Source: Desmonostoc vinosum HA7617-LM4
Lineage (GTDB): Bacteria; Cyanobacteriota; Cyanobacteriia; Cyanobacteriales; Nostocaceae
Reading direction: 5' to 3'
Assembly: GCA_019359515.1 (NCBI GenBank)
Contig: JAHHHC010000016.1
Location: forward strand, 1 to 64,000
DNA length: 64,000 nucleotides
Each line of letters starts with the position of its first letter. Positions within the stretch are counted from its first letter, which is position 1. A model generated the notes under the pieces. It did not search any database. It worked only from the letters and a program-made list of their open reading frames with translations, and had not been told where the DNA came from. A program made the translations under genes and the position numbers. Below, piece by piece: positions 8,681-18,566 of this stretch.

Positions 8681-8947
8681 TTAAGTGACAATTATAAAAT
8701 TCATAATTAATCTTGAAAAATCAATGGTAAAAAACTTATTGTCATACACACCAAATGGCCCATGATAGGTAGTAGAAGAACTACTTGCACTGTCAGTCAT
8801 GTTTGTCAATTCTAAACTATTAGGCTGACCACCCCACAAAGACATAAAATAATTACCAAGCACATCATCTATGTCAACTGAGTTGATGTCACCTAAAGAC
8901 ATATTTGTGTCTAATTGACGCAAATCGGAAATCATTATTTTAGCCAT
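8681..8947 (-). CDS. Small leader-peptide-like protein, orphan RiPP/bacteriocin-type family, member 3
   Basis: 88 residues beginning MAKIMISDLRQLDTNMSLGD, paralogous to the two preceding peptides. A Gly-Gly occurs at SLWGG near residue 40. The C-terminal block GVYDNKFFTIDFSRLIMNF corresponds to member 2, so both ends are conserved and the middle (Ser/Thr rich) varies. There is no Cys. The upstream sequence TTCCTA-ATA-TAGGAA with AGGAAA and the more distal TCATGCAAC block are shared with member 2, supporting common regulation and a recent duplication. No biosynthetic partner lies nearby; the next gene is rca. Confidence 0.65.
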   Translation of the reverse strand: MAKIMISDLRQLDTNMSLGDINSVDIDDVLGNYFMSLWGGQPNSLELTNMTDSASSSSTTYHGPFGVYDNKFFTIDFSRLIMNFIIVT

Positions 8948-9114
8948 TTTTGTATTTCCTATATTAGGAACTGACTTGAGTTTGCGATTACAAATGATTC
9001 AGCAACTATATTAATTGTGAAGTTGCTTTAGACCACTATATTTCTGGTGAATTTTTAACATGAGACTAGATATTATCTAATCTTTAAATTTAATTTTTTC
9101 AAAAAAAATAAATT

Positions 9115-9133
9115 TAGTCAATGCTCATGCAAC
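9115..9133 (-). promoter_or_regulatory. Conserved upstream motif of peptide gene 3
   Basis: TAGTCAATGCTCATGCAAC, with an extra CCATGCAAC just after (9136-9144), about 170 bases before ATG. Matches the block at 8328-8346. Confidence 0.5.
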
Positions 9134-9275
9134 AACCATGCAACAAAATACATTTTTAAAAAAATAAGCTGTTCCACATATAACTTGCATAATTAAGGCG
9201 GGCAAGATGCCCACCCCACAAGAGTTTTATTTAATTTGATTATGTAATTTAGATGTTTTTTAGCTTAGTATTAAC

Positions 9276-9293
9276 AGTCAATAATTATGCAAC
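9276..9293. promoter_or_regulatory. Third copy of the peptide-gene upstream motif
   Basis: AGTCAATAATTATGCAAC, between rca and the peptide genes, with TTTTTTAG before it. It may be a relic of a lost fourth gene or a second site for the same regulator. Confidence 0.35.
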
Positions 9294-9308
9294 TAAGGGT
9301 ATAGGGGA

Positions 9309-10556
9309 TTAGTTTTTACCATTCGGTCGTTGAATGATTGTCTCTATCACGCGTCGCTTGGCTTTTTGATCAATTCCTACTAGGCGCACATATTCACCAC
9401 TGTATTTCGTGAGACAAGATTCCAATATTGAGATTGCATCCGACTCCGCATCTATATGAATAGTGCCACAACTTTGCCAAGAACCTGTACGGAAGCGACG
9501 TTCATCTACATGTTCAAAATTAATTTGATGACCTTGGGATAAAATTTGCCGAATCTGTTCTTGTGTCTCTAAACTCAAATGAGTATTTGCAGTTTGTTTT
9601 TGCTGGAAGCCATTAGTTAATGTTTGGTTAATTGGCGTGACCACAGTCGATGGTGCTGGTTGAGAATTTCTCCCTCGATTCAGGCGATTATATTCATCTA
9701 CTAGCTGTGAACTTTCCACTCGTTTTTGTTCAGCCACCATTAAGTGACCAGACTCGATTAAGTGAGACAGGCTGAAGTTTGGTTTTTTAAATTTTGGCAG
9801 CCCTTCGGTGCTGTTAACCACACGCAGAGATACACGTTCAAAGCCCACTTTATAGATAAACTCCCGGATTTGCTCATCATAAATGCGCGATCGCAATGCG
9901 CTAAAAAAGTCAATCGATTGATTGGCAAAAGTATCGACTAACTGTGCAATTTCTCGTTCTGAAAGTCCATCTGGGGCAAAAATTCCAGCGACAATCCCCA
10001 CCTTGTCATCACGGTTAGGTTCCCAGTAGAATTTTTCCATCCGACCATCCCGAATTAACGGTGCATAGAGGGTAGAAAAATCGTTGCCGGTGACAATTAT
10101 TGGTACACGACGTAAAGGTGTGGCGTCATAGCTTCCCGGTAACTGCACATCTGTGGGATTATCTGCAATATTCATCAGTGTGGCATTCACCAACTGCGTA
10201 TTCACAGTATATTGAGTGCCTTCATCAAAACGCCCTGCACCGGCATCTAAATCATTGATCATCAAAACGCACATTTTACCGCGCACTTTGATTAATTCTG
10301 CTGTTTCACGATAACGCAGACGAATCAAACGTGCTGGATCTCCGGCATCGGGGCTTTCTAACTCTCCGCCGGAGATCATCGTCGCTTCGATACCCATCTT
10401 CTCGAAAACTAACTCACATTGGAAAGATTTACCCTCACCTTTACGCCCATGAATCCCTAAAATCAAGGGTACTCGCACGCCAGGAAGATTTAAGAAGTTT
10501 TTGGTAATGTGAACAGCAAGTTTGTCTAAAAAGCGAGGAGCAATGTAGTAAGCCAT
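9309..10556 (-). CDS. rca: Rubisco activase with C-terminal RbcS-like domain
   Basis: 415 residues. The N-terminal AAA+ domain (about 1-290) has Walker A GRKGEGKS (37-44), Walker B in VLMINDLDAG, and the Rca-type ending FSLSHLIESGHLM. A Gln/Asn/Thr-rich linker (about 295-325) joins a Rubisco small-subunit-like domain (about 326-412) with VDERRFRTGSWQSC and EYVRLVGID, the same module repeated in CcmM. In cyanobacteria this tail docks Rca to Rubisco and helps bring it into carboxysomes; the motor removes inhibitory sugar phosphates. It stands alone here, without rbcLS, as is common when it is not in the rbc operon. Divergent from the kinase at 10985. Confidence 0.95.
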   Translation of the reverse strand: MAYYIAPRFLDKLAVHITKNFLNLPGVRVPLILGIHGRKGEGKSFQCELVFEKMGIEATMISGGELESPDAGDPARLIRLRYRETAELIKVRGKMCVLMINDLDAGAGRFDEGTQYTVNTQLVNATLMNIADNPTDVQLPGSYDATPLRRVPIIVTGNDFSTLYAPLIRDGRMEKFYWEPNRDDKVGIVAGIFAPDGLSEREIAQLVDTFANQSIDFFSALRSRIYDEQIREFIYKVGFERVSLRVVNSTEGLPKFKKPNFSLSHLIESGHLMVAEQKRVESSQLVDEYNRLNRGRNSQPAPSTVVTPINQTLTNGFQQKQTANTHLSLETQEQIRQILSQGHQINFEHVDERRFRTGSWQSCGTIHIDAESDAISILESCLTKYSGEYVRLVGIDQKAKRRVIETIIQRPNGKN

Positions 10557-10984
10557 GAGCTTGCCTTGTAAATAGTTAGCACTTCTACTAATGTTAGGTT
10601 TTTCTGGGGACAGCGATCGCTTTTTCTCTAAATCACCTTTTTACTAGGTTGCTTTTCTTAGCTTTATTTCACCAGTTAGCACCAACCTCAACCCACAGCG
10701 TCTACAACTTCACCCTCCAGAAACTGAGTGTGGGTAGGTAAGAAACCATAATTTAGTTTTGTTTAAAGGTGAATTTTTTCTTCAACTTTTGGGCATTTTA
10801 GTAAAAAGATAAAAATCTTGTTCTTGTGAGGTTTAATTTACTACTCAGTAAACAAGTAAGACCCAATGTAGTTACAAATTTCTAATTCCTATTTGTTATT
10901 TAATCTATTGTTAAGAGGTTAACAATAGATTAAATATTATTGAATTTTACACCCATATAGTAGATAGGCAAATATCAGGTAATT
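10557..10984. promoter_or_regulatory. Divergent intergenic region between rca and giant kinase
   Basis: 428 bases without a gene, holding both promoters. The outstanding element is a perfect 18-bp inverted repeat with a 4-base loop (10897-10914 and 10919-10936; core TTTAATCTATTGTTAA), 49 bases before the kinase ATG. It is not followed by a T run, so an operator or leader-RNA hairpin is more likely than a terminator. A GCGATCGC octamer lies near 10613. Confidence 0.6.
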
Positions 10985-13900
10985 ATGTTAACTTTAGCTG
11001 GCTATACAATTCTTGATCAAATTTACGAAAGTACTAATTCTTCAGTTTATCGAGGACAGAGAAACCAAGATCATCAACCTGTAATTCTTAAATTTTTGAA
11101 ACAAGACTATCCCACTCCATCAGCACTAGTGAGATACAAGCAAGAATATGAAATTACGAAAAATTTAGATCTGGATGGTGTTATTAAGGTTTATAGCTTA
11201 GAAAAATATCAAAATAGTCTCGTAATAATCTTAGAGGATTTTGGTGGCGAGTCCTTAAAAATTATCATGAATCGTCGAAAATTGACATTGATAGAATTTT
11301 TATCTATAGCCATTTCAATTACTAAAGTTTTAGGTGAAATACACCAGAAAAATATTATCCATAAAGATATTAACCCCGGCAACATTGTTATTAATTCCGC
11401 TACATCTCAAGTGAAAATCATAGATTTTGGCATTTCGACTATACTAACTCATGAAAATCCGACAATTAAAAACCCTAATGTTCTAGAAGGAACTCTCGCT
11501 TACATTTCACCAGAGCAAACAGGCAGAATGAACCGATCAATGGATTATCGCACTGATTTTTATTCGCTTGGTGTAACTTTCTATGAACTACTAACACAAC
11601 AATTACCTTGTAACTATGCTGATGCGATGGAATTAGTTCATTGTCACATTGCTAAACAACCAGTTACACCTCACGAAATTAATCCCCAAATACCCAAGTC
11701 TATTTCCAAAATTATCATGAAACTGTTAGATAAAAAAGTAGAAAAAAGATATCAAACTACTTGGGGAATTATTACTGATTTAGAAACATGTTTAACACAA
11801 TTACAAACTCAAGGTAATATTTCAGATTTTATACTTGCACAACAAGACCTTTCTAATAAATTTCAAATTCCGCAAAAACTCTATGGTCGAGAACAAGAAG
11901 TTTCTGCTCTACTAGCAGCTTTTGAACGAGTTAGTGCTGGAACGATAGAAATGATTTTAGTTTCCGGCTATTCTGGGATTGGTAAATCAGCATTAGTACA
12001 AGAAATTTATAAACCAATTACTAAAGCTAGAGGTTATTTCATCTGTGGTAAATTTGACCAATTTCAGCGTAATATTCCTTATTCAGCCGTAGTCAAAGCT
12101 TTTCAATCATTAGTTCGACAACTATTAACTGAGAATCAAGAAAAACTAAATCAATGGCAAGAAAAACTTTCAGAGTTTCTTGGTGCTAATGGTCAGCTAA
12201 TTATTGATGTTATCCCTGAAATCGAACTCATAATTGGTAAACAATCTCCAGTACAAAAACTAGGAGCTTCTGAAGCTCAAAATCGCTTTAATTTAGTTTT
12301 TCAAAACTTTATTCGAGTATTTTGTTCGCCAGAGCATCCTTTGGTGATTTTTTTAGATGATTTACAGTGGGCTGATTTAGCTACGCTGAAGTTGCTAGAA
12401 GTAATGATGACTGATCAAGAAACGGGTTATCTATTTTTAATTGGAGCATATCGAGATAACGAAGTTGACTGTAGACATGCATTGGTGATGGCCCTTAATT
12501 CACTACGTTCTCAAGCAGCCATTATTAACGATATTACTTTGGCTCCTTTAGCAATTGAACACGTTAATGAACTAATTACTGAAACATTGCACAGTGATGC
12601 TATCAACATTCAGTCATTAGCCAAATTAATCATACATAAAACTTCTGGAAATCCTTTTTTTGTTAATCAATTTCTCAAAACTTTGTATCAAGAAAATCTG
12701 TTAATTTTTCAACCTCCATCAGCAATTAGTCAAGCCTTATGGCATTGGGATATAGCAAATATTGAGTCAATGGATATTACTGATAATGTTGTAGAGTTGA
12801 TGATTAGAAAATTAAGAAAACTTCCTGATCTCACACAACAAGTTTTACAGTTAGCTGCTTGTGTAGGTAATACATTTGATTTACATACACTTTGTATTAT
12901 TAGCGAAAAATCAGCAGCAGCAGCTTTTCAAGACATTTTACCAGCTATTGTAGAAGGCTTAATTTTACCTGTTTCCGATTTAGAAACTACACCAGAAGAA
13001 GTAATTAATGCTCGTTTAGTTATTTTCAATTTTAGATTTTTACATGACCGTGTACAACAAGCTGCTTATGAACTTATTCTTAAAAAACATAAAAAGCAAG
13101 TTCATTTAAAAATTGGTCAACTCTTATTAAAAAATAGTAGTGCTGCGGAACTGGAAGAAAAGATATTTGATATTATTAATCATCTTAATTGTGGTGTTGA
13201 GTTAATTAATGATTTAGAACAAAAGGCTCAATTAGCTGAGTTGAACTTAATGGCAGCTAAAAAAGCCAAATGCTCGATGGCTTATGCTACCGCTAGAGAG
13301 TATTTGATCATGGCTATGGATAATTTAACTATAGGCACATGGACACAACAGTATAGTTTAGCTTTCAAAATCTATAAGGAACGAGCAGAAGTTGAGTATT
13401 TAAACGGAAATTTTGAACAATCTGATGCATTAATTAGATTAATATTATCTCAAGCAAAATCAGCTATTGAAAAAGCAGAAGTTTACAATATACTAATTGT
13501 GCAATATACCCTGCTAACTAAATATGAAGAAGCAATTCAAGCCGGACGAGCAGCACTAGCATTATTAGGAATTGACTTATCGCAAAAAGTAGAAGATTTA
13601 GAAGCGATGCTTCCCAATGAAATAGCTAAAGCTCAAGCATATTTGGGAGATAAAACAATTGCCTCGTTAATTAATGAAGAAAAAATGAAATCTCCAGAGC
13701 AAAAAGTGGCATTAAAAGTATTAGGACATATGGGGCCACTAACGTTCTTTTCTCATCAAGCTTTATGGAAGATTACTGTGATTAAAGCAATTAATCTATC
13801 TTTCCAATATGGTTTTGTAGCTGGTGGTTCCTATTGCTATTCTTGCTATGGCATTATGTTGAGTTGCATGTTAGAAGATGCTCAATCTGGATACGAATTT

Positions 13901-16309
13901 GGACTGCTATCTTTAAAATTAAGTGAACTGACAAATAATTTAGCTCAAAACTGCCAAGATAATGTGATATTTGCCAACTATTTAAATTGTTGGATGAATC
14001 ATATTAAAACAACTGTTAATATTAACAACGAAGGTTATAAAATTGGGTTGCAATCTGGGAATTTGCAATGGGCAGGATATAACCGGATGTTTCAAACTAT
14101 CACCCTTTTCTTCCAAGGGCTAAATTTAGAATTTCTTCTAGAGGAAATAGCTAATTTCATTTTATTTTGTGAAAAAACTCAAAACCAATGGGCTGCTGAT
14201 ATTATTTTGGCTAACAAACTAGCTGTATTAAATCTGATAGGAGAAACAGATGAATTAAGAGATTCCCAGTATCTAGAAATATTTCATCAGCATAAGAGTA
14301 TGGCGGCTATTTGTGAATATCATGTTCTGAAAGCCCAGGTTTTTTATATTGATGAACAGTATGATAAAGCCAAAAAATGGGCCAATTCAGCTGCGGAAAT
14401 GCTGAATTATTTGATGGGACATATTTCTAGTTGTAATCATTATTTTTATTACTCATTAATTCTCACAGCACTTTATCCCTCTGCTTCTGAATTTGAACAA
14501 AAATATTATTGGGAAATATTGACAGATAATCAAACAAAAATAAAAAAATGGGCAGAACAATGTCCAGAAAACTTTTGGCATAAATATTTGTTAGTAGAAG
14601 CAGAAATTGCTCGTATCTCTGGTAAAGTTGTCAAAGCAATGGAGTTATATGATCAAGCGATCGCATCAGCTAGTGAGCATGAATTTATTCAAAATAAAGC
14701 CTTAGCTAATGAATTAGCAGCTAAATTTTGGTTAGCAAATAGTAAAGAAGAGTTTGCTAAATATTATTTATTAAAAGCTTATCATAACTATAAAATATGG
14801 GGAGCTTTCAGTAAAGTAAAAAGCTTAGAAGAGAAATACCCAAAGTTGTTGGTTAAAGAATTAGCGAAGACAATTGCTAAAACTAAGAATATCCAAACAA
14901 CATCTCATTTTACTACTACGAGCATCGGAGAAACCCTAGATCTAACCACAGCTATGAAAGCAGCACAAGCTATTTCTGGTGAAATAGTTTTAAGCAATTT
15001 ACTCGCTAGATTGATGAAAATAGTGATTGAAAATGCTGGTGCTGAAAAAGGTTGTTTAATTTTAGAAAACCAAGGTAAATGGCTAATTGAAGCTGAAGGT
15101 TCAGTCAATAGTGATGATGTAACTGTGCTGCAATCAATTTCGGTAAGTTCAAAAACAGCTTCTGTGGAAAAACTCAAACTATCAGATGCCATTATTAACT
15201 ATGTAATTCACACTCACGAAAATGTTGTTTTAAATAATGCTACTCAAGAGGGACAGTTTATCTCTGACCCTTATATTGTGGCTATTCAACCTAAATCTAT
15301 TCTTTGTACTCCTTTGCTATATCAAGGTAAAATAATCGGAATTCTTTATTTAGAAAACAATCTAACTGAAGGGGCTTTCACTACAGATAGGTTAGAACTA
15401 TTAAGGTTATTATCTTCGCAAATTGCCATTGCGATCGAAAATGCTCAACTCTACAAAAACTTACAAAAATTCAATCAAAACTTAGAGCAATTAGTGAGCC
15501 AACGTACTCAAGAATTATCTGAAACACTACTTAATTTAAAAGCTACGCAAAGTAAGCTAATTGAAGCCGAAAAAATGGCATCACTAGGAGGATTAGTTGC
15601 TGGTGTTGCTCATGAAATTAATACCCCAGTAGGTATTGGTGTTACTGTTGCCTCAGCTTTAGTAGAACATACTTCAGATTTATGTTCTAAATATCATAAC
15701 GGTACTATGAAACGCTCCGACTTAGAAAAGTTTTTTGATTTAACTACACAAAGCGGCAATACGCTTTTAATTAACTTAAATAGAGCAGCAGAATTAATTC
15801 AAAGCTTTAAACAAGTTGCTGTAGATCAATCTAGTGAGGTACAACGTGTATTCAAATTTAAAAACTATCTCGATGAGATTCTCATGCAATTACAACCTAA
15901 ATTAAAAACAAGTAAACATATAATTGAAATTTATGGAGAACAAGATATTACTTTAGATTCTTATCCAGGTGCATTGTCACAAATTGTTACTAATCTACTC
16001 ATGAATTCTTTGATTCATGCTTACGAGCCAGAAGATTCTGGAAAGCTTGTTTTTAAGTTCCAGCAAATTGATGAACAACTGCAACTAGAATATGCTGATG
16101 ATGGCAAAGGTATCGCTGCCGAAAATCTAAGTAAAATTTTTGAACCTTTCTTTACTACTAAACGTAGTCAAGGAGGCAGTGGGTTAGGATTAAATCTTGT
16201 TTATAACTTAGTTACTCAAAAATTGAAAGGTGAAATTGAATGTCAAAGTGAGTTAGGAAGAGGGACAAAGTTTATGATTAAGTTTCCTGTGCGATTAACT
16301 ACAATTTAA
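10985..16309 (+). CDS. Ser/Thr kinase - AAA ATPase - GAF - histidine kinase (HstK-type)
   Basis: 1774 residues. Domains: Ser/Thr protein kinase (about 8-270; catalytic loop HKDINPGN with Asp128, DFG at 147, GTLAYISPEQ); predicted ATPase (about 295-600; Walker A GYSGIGKS, Walker B VIFLDDLQWAD); a long helical TPR-like region (about 650-1300); GAF (about 1330-1490); a coiled coil; HisKA with H-box VAHEINTPVG (His1543); HATPase with DDGKGIA and GGSGLGLNLV (about 1650-1770). The layout is that of cyanobacterial dual-specificity kinases such as HstK. All key catalytic residues appear present. The signal is unknown; GAF could bind a small ligand. The next gene, 28 bases on, is a receiver-histidine kinase and likely partner. 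Confidence 0.92.
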   Translation: MLTLAGYTILDQIYESTNSSVYRGQRNQDHQPVILKFLKQDYPTPSALVRYKQEYEITKNLDLDGVIKVYSLEKYQNSLVIILEDFGGESLKIIMNRRKLTLIEFLSIAISITKVLGEIHQKNIIHKDINPGNIVINSATSQVKIIDFGISTILTHENPTIKNPNVLEGTLAYISPEQTGRMNRSMDYRTDFYSLGVTFYELLTQQLPCNYADAMELVHCHIAKQPVTPHEINPQIPKSISKIIMKLLDKKVEKRYQTTWGIITDLETCLTQLQTQGNISDFILAQQDLSNKFQIPQKLYGREQEVSALLAAFERVSAGTIEMILVSGYSGIGKSALVQEIYKPITKARGYFICGKFDQFQRNIPYSAVVKAFQSLVRQLLTENQEKLNQWQEKLSEFLGANGQLIIDVIPEIELIIGKQSPVQKLGASEAQNRFNLVFQNFIRVFCSPEHPLVIFLDDLQWADLATLKLLEVMMTDQETGYLFLIGAYRDNEVDCRHALVMALNSLRSQAAIINDITLAPLAIEHVNELITETLHSDAINIQSLAKLIIHKTSGNPFFVNQFLKTLYQENLLIFQPPSAISQALWHWDIANIESMDITDNVVELMIRKLRKLPDLTQQVLQLAACVGNTFDLHTLCIISEKSAAAAFQDILPAIVEGLILPVSDLETTPEEVINARLVIFNFRFLHDRVQQAAYELILKKHKKQVHLKIGQLLLKNSSAAELEEKIFDIINHLNCGVELINDLEQKAQLAELNLMAAKKAKCSMAYATAREYLIMAMDNLTIGTWTQQYSLAFKIYKERAEVEYLNGNFEQSDALIRLILSQAKSAIEKAEVYNILIVQYTLLTKYEEAIQAGRAALALLGIDLSQKVEDLEAMLPNEIAKAQAYLGDKTIASLINEEKMKSPEQKVALKVLGHMGPLTFFSHQALWKITVIKAINLSFQYGFVAGGSYCYSCYGIMLSCMLEDAQSGYEFGLLSLKLSELTNNLAQNCQDNVIFANYLNCWMNHIKTTVNINNEGYKIGLQSGNLQWAGYNRMFQTITLFFQGLNLEFLLEEIANFILFCEKTQNQWAADIILANKLAVLNLIGETDELRDSQYLEIFHQHKSMAAICEYHVLKAQVFYIDEQYDKAKKWANSAAEMLNYLMGHISSCNHYFYYSLILTALYPSASEFEQKYYWEILTDNQTKIKKWAEQCPENFWHKYLLVEAEIARISGKVVKAMELYDQAIASASEHEFIQNKALANELAAKFWLANSKEEFAKYYLLKAYHNYKIWGAFSKVKSLEEKYPKLLVKELAKTIAKTKNIQTTSHFTTTSIGETLDLTTAMKAAQAISGEIVLSNLLARLMKIVIENAGAEKGCLILENQGKWLIEAEGSVNSDDVTVLQSISVSSKTASVEKLKLSDAIINYVIHTHENVVLNNATQEGQFISDPYIVAIQPKSILCTPLLYQGKIIGILYLENNLTEGAFTTDRLELLRLLSSQIAIAIENAQLYKNLQKFNQNLEQLVSQRTQELSETLLNLKATQSKLIEAEKMASLGGLVAGVAHEINTPVGIGVTVASALVEHTSDLCSKYHNGTMKRSDLEKFFDLTTQSGNTLLINLNRAAELIQSFKQVAVDQSSEVQRVFKFKNYLDEILMQLQPKLKTSKHIIEIYGEQDITLDSYPGALSQIVTNLLMNSLIHAYEPEDSGKLVFKFQQIDEQLQLEYADDGKGIAAENLSKIFEPFFTTKRSQGGSGLGLNLVYNLVTQKLKGEIECQSELGRGTKFMIKFPVRLTTI

Positions 16310-16337
16310 TCACTACCATTTTTTTACAGACAAGATT

Positions 16338-17849
16338 ATGTTACAAAATACTTTGACCTTTGTTGAAAAAGATAAATCATTTCAAAATGTGGCTTCATGT
16401 GATATTGATCATTCAATCAATTTAGATGATGAGTTAGTGTTTGCTGCTGAAGTAGATGAAGAATTACCAAATGAGAACTGGAAAATTCTAATTGTAGATG
16501 ATGAATCTGAAGTCCATACTGCTACTAATATTGCCCTGACAAACTTTGTTTTTGAAAAGAAATCTTTAGCTTTTATCAATGCTTACTCAGCTAATCAAGC
16601 TAAAGAGTTAATTCAAGAACATTCTGATATTGCCATAATTATCTTAGATGTAATTATGGAAACAGATAATGCTGGGCTAGAGTTTGTCAAATATGTTCGG
16701 GAAGTTATAGGTAATCAATTAGTACGAATTATTTTACGTACTGGGCAACCAGGTCATGTACCAGAAAAGGAAATTATCTTTAACTACGATATTAATGATT
16801 ATAAAACTAAAACCGAATTGACAATGCAAAAGTTATACACTACGATACTAACTGCTTTAAGAAGTTATTCTTTAAGTCAGAAATTGCAATTAGAAATTGA
16901 GCGATGTCAACAAATGGAAATAGCGCTGCGTGAAAGTGAGCAAAGAGAAAGAGAAAAAGCCATTGCTTTAGAAAATTCCTTAAATGCTCTACAAAATGCT
17001 CAATTACAGTTAGTGCAAACTGAAAAAATGTCTAGCTTAGGTCAGCTAGTTGCAGGTATAGCGCATGAAATTAATAACCCTGTTAATTTTATTTATGGTA
17101 ATATATTGCCTATGCAGGAGTATATTCAACAATTAATTGAGTTACTACAAACCTACGAATTACATTATCCAAATCCTGTACCAGAAATTGTGAATCAGAT
17201 TGAAGATATAGACTTGCCATTTATAATTTCTGATTTATCAAAGCTAATTTCCTCAATGCAATTAGGTAGTCAACGTATTCGTCAAATTGTACTGTCGCTT
17301 AGAAATTTTTCTCATTTAGATGAAAATGAAATGAAGCCAGTTGATATCCATGAAGGTATTGATAGTACCTTAATGATATTGCAGCATCGCTTAAAATCTA
17401 AATCTGAACGTCCAGATATTGAAGTGATTAAAGAATATGGTGTGTTGCCATTAGTAACCTGTTATGCTGGTCAGCTAAATCAAGTTTTTATGAATCTTTT
17501 AGCTAATGCCATTGATGCGATAGAAGAACGTTTTTGCTCTCAAGATTGTGCAAGTGATCGCTTACAAATTCGTATTCGTACCGAGACAACCGAAGGTGGA
17601 TTGTCTAAAAGCGATCGCCCCACTTCACGTGTTAGAATATCGATTACTGATAATGGCTCTGGGATGACAGAGAATGTTCGCTCTAAAATTTTTGACTCTT
17701 TCTTTACTACTAAACCTATGGGCAAAGGCACAGGTATAGGATTATCGATTAGTCAGCAAATTGTGGTAGAAAAGCACTGCGGTCAATTACAGTGTATTTC
17801 CTCGCCTCTACAAGGAACAAAATTTACTATAGAAATTCCTGTAAATTAA
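16338..17849 (+). CDS. Receiver-histidine kinase hybrid
   Basis: 503 residues. A receiver domain (about 48-170) has the acidic pair VDDE and phospho-acceptor Asp104 (IIILDVIMETD); unlike usual receivers the Pro after Met is missing. A coiled coil with an ALRESEQREREKA segment leads to HisKA (H-box GIAHEINNPVNF, His243) and HATPase (DNGSGM, KGTGIGLSIS). Soluble. The short spacing after the HstK-type gene points to one operon, so the receiver may take phosphate from the upstream kinase. The stop overlaps by four bases the convergent stop of the next gene. Close in organisation to the 60432 gene. Confidence 0.9.
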   Translation: MLQNTLTFVEKDKSFQNVASCDIDHSINLDDELVFAAEVDEELPNENWKILIVDDESEVHTATNIALTNFVFEKKSLAFINAYSANQAKELIQEHSDIAIIILDVIMETDNAGLEFVKYVREVIGNQLVRIILRTGQPGHVPEKEIIFNYDINDYKTKTELTMQKLYTTILTALRSYSLSQKLQLEIERCQQMEIALRESEQREREKAIALENSLNALQNAQLQLVQTEKMSSLGQLVAGIAHEINNPVNFIYGNILPMQEYIQQLIELLQTYELHYPNPVPEIVNQIEDIDLPFIISDLSKLISSMQLGSQRIRQIVLSLRNFSHLDENEMKPVDIHEGIDSTLMILQHRLKSKSERPDIEVIKEYGVLPLVTCYAGQLNQVFMNLLANAIDAIEERFCSQDCASDRLQIRIRTETTEGGLSKSDRPTSRVRISITDNGSGMTENVRSKIFDSFFTTKPMGKGTGIGLSISQQIVVEKHCGQLQCISSPLQGTKFTIEIPVN

Positions 17850-18535
17850 GGCTTAATCGCTAAGTGTTGCACAAAATTTGTATGTTCTTCGCTATGCAAT
17901 CCTTGTTGTAACACAGCTAAAACTTCTGCCATTTCTCCTTGAAGTAATGCTTGTACATTCAACCACAAACCGGGAAAGATGCGGCTTTTAATCACTCCAT
18001 TTGCACTTGGTTGTAATGATACATACTCTCCATTTTGTAGGCTGAACCAAGCGAGTTGATTCTCTAAACTTTGCCAGACAATATACTCTTGAACGCCGTT
18101 ACGACGGTAGGCTTTTTTCTTATCATATAAGTCAATTGCAGCGCTGCTGGCTGCAACTTCTGCAACCAATTCTGGTGCGCCTGCAATATAATCGTCCTCA
18201 CTGATGCGTGCTTGTCCACCTAAATTTTCATCAATCAACAATACAACATCTGGCTGCGGTTCGTTGTCTAAATCTAAACGTACTGTGGCGTTATCACCCA
18301 ACTCTACCCCAGGAGTGGAAACTTTATAAGTTCCTAACCAAACTATCAAGTTACCATGAGGTTTGCCATGACTGTTGAAACGTAAAGGTGATGCCACGTA
18401 AACAATTCCTTCTATTAATTCTGCTTTCTTCAGATGTGGCATCGCAGTATATCGACGCTCAAATTCACAGCGGGTAAGTCTGTCTCCACTTTCTAAAGGT
18501 AGTATAGGTATCTTTTTGGCTGATGCCGTCATCAA
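17846..18535 (-). CDS. Uma2 family (DUF820) endonuclease-like protein, tandem copy 2
   Basis: 229 residues from MMTASAKKIPILPLESGDR. Contains the family's LDNEPQPDVVLL, APELVAEVAASSAA and YDKKKAYRRNG (Asp, Glu, Lys of a PD-(D/E)xK-like site). It is nearly identical over most of its length to the gene just upstream (18567-19286), differing mainly at the N-terminus and in HGKPHGNLIVWLGTYKV versus HAEPHSLLIVVFGTYKI, so a recent tandem duplication with local divergence or conversion is evident. Function unknown. Confidence 0.85.
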   Translation of the reverse strand: MMTASAKKIPILPLESGDRLTRCEFERRYTAMPHLKKAELIEGIVYVASPLRFNSHGKPHGNLIVWLGTYKVSTPGVELGDNATVRLDLDNEPQPDVVLLIDENLGGQARISEDDYIAGAPELVAEVAASSAAIDLYDKKKAYRRNGVQEYIVWQSLENQLAWFSLQNGEYVSLQPSANGVIKSRIFPGLWLNVQALLQGEMAEVLAVLQQGLHSEEHTNFVQHLAIKP

Positions 18536-18566
18536 CAGGTTCCTTTAATTTGGTTATTTGTTCTTT

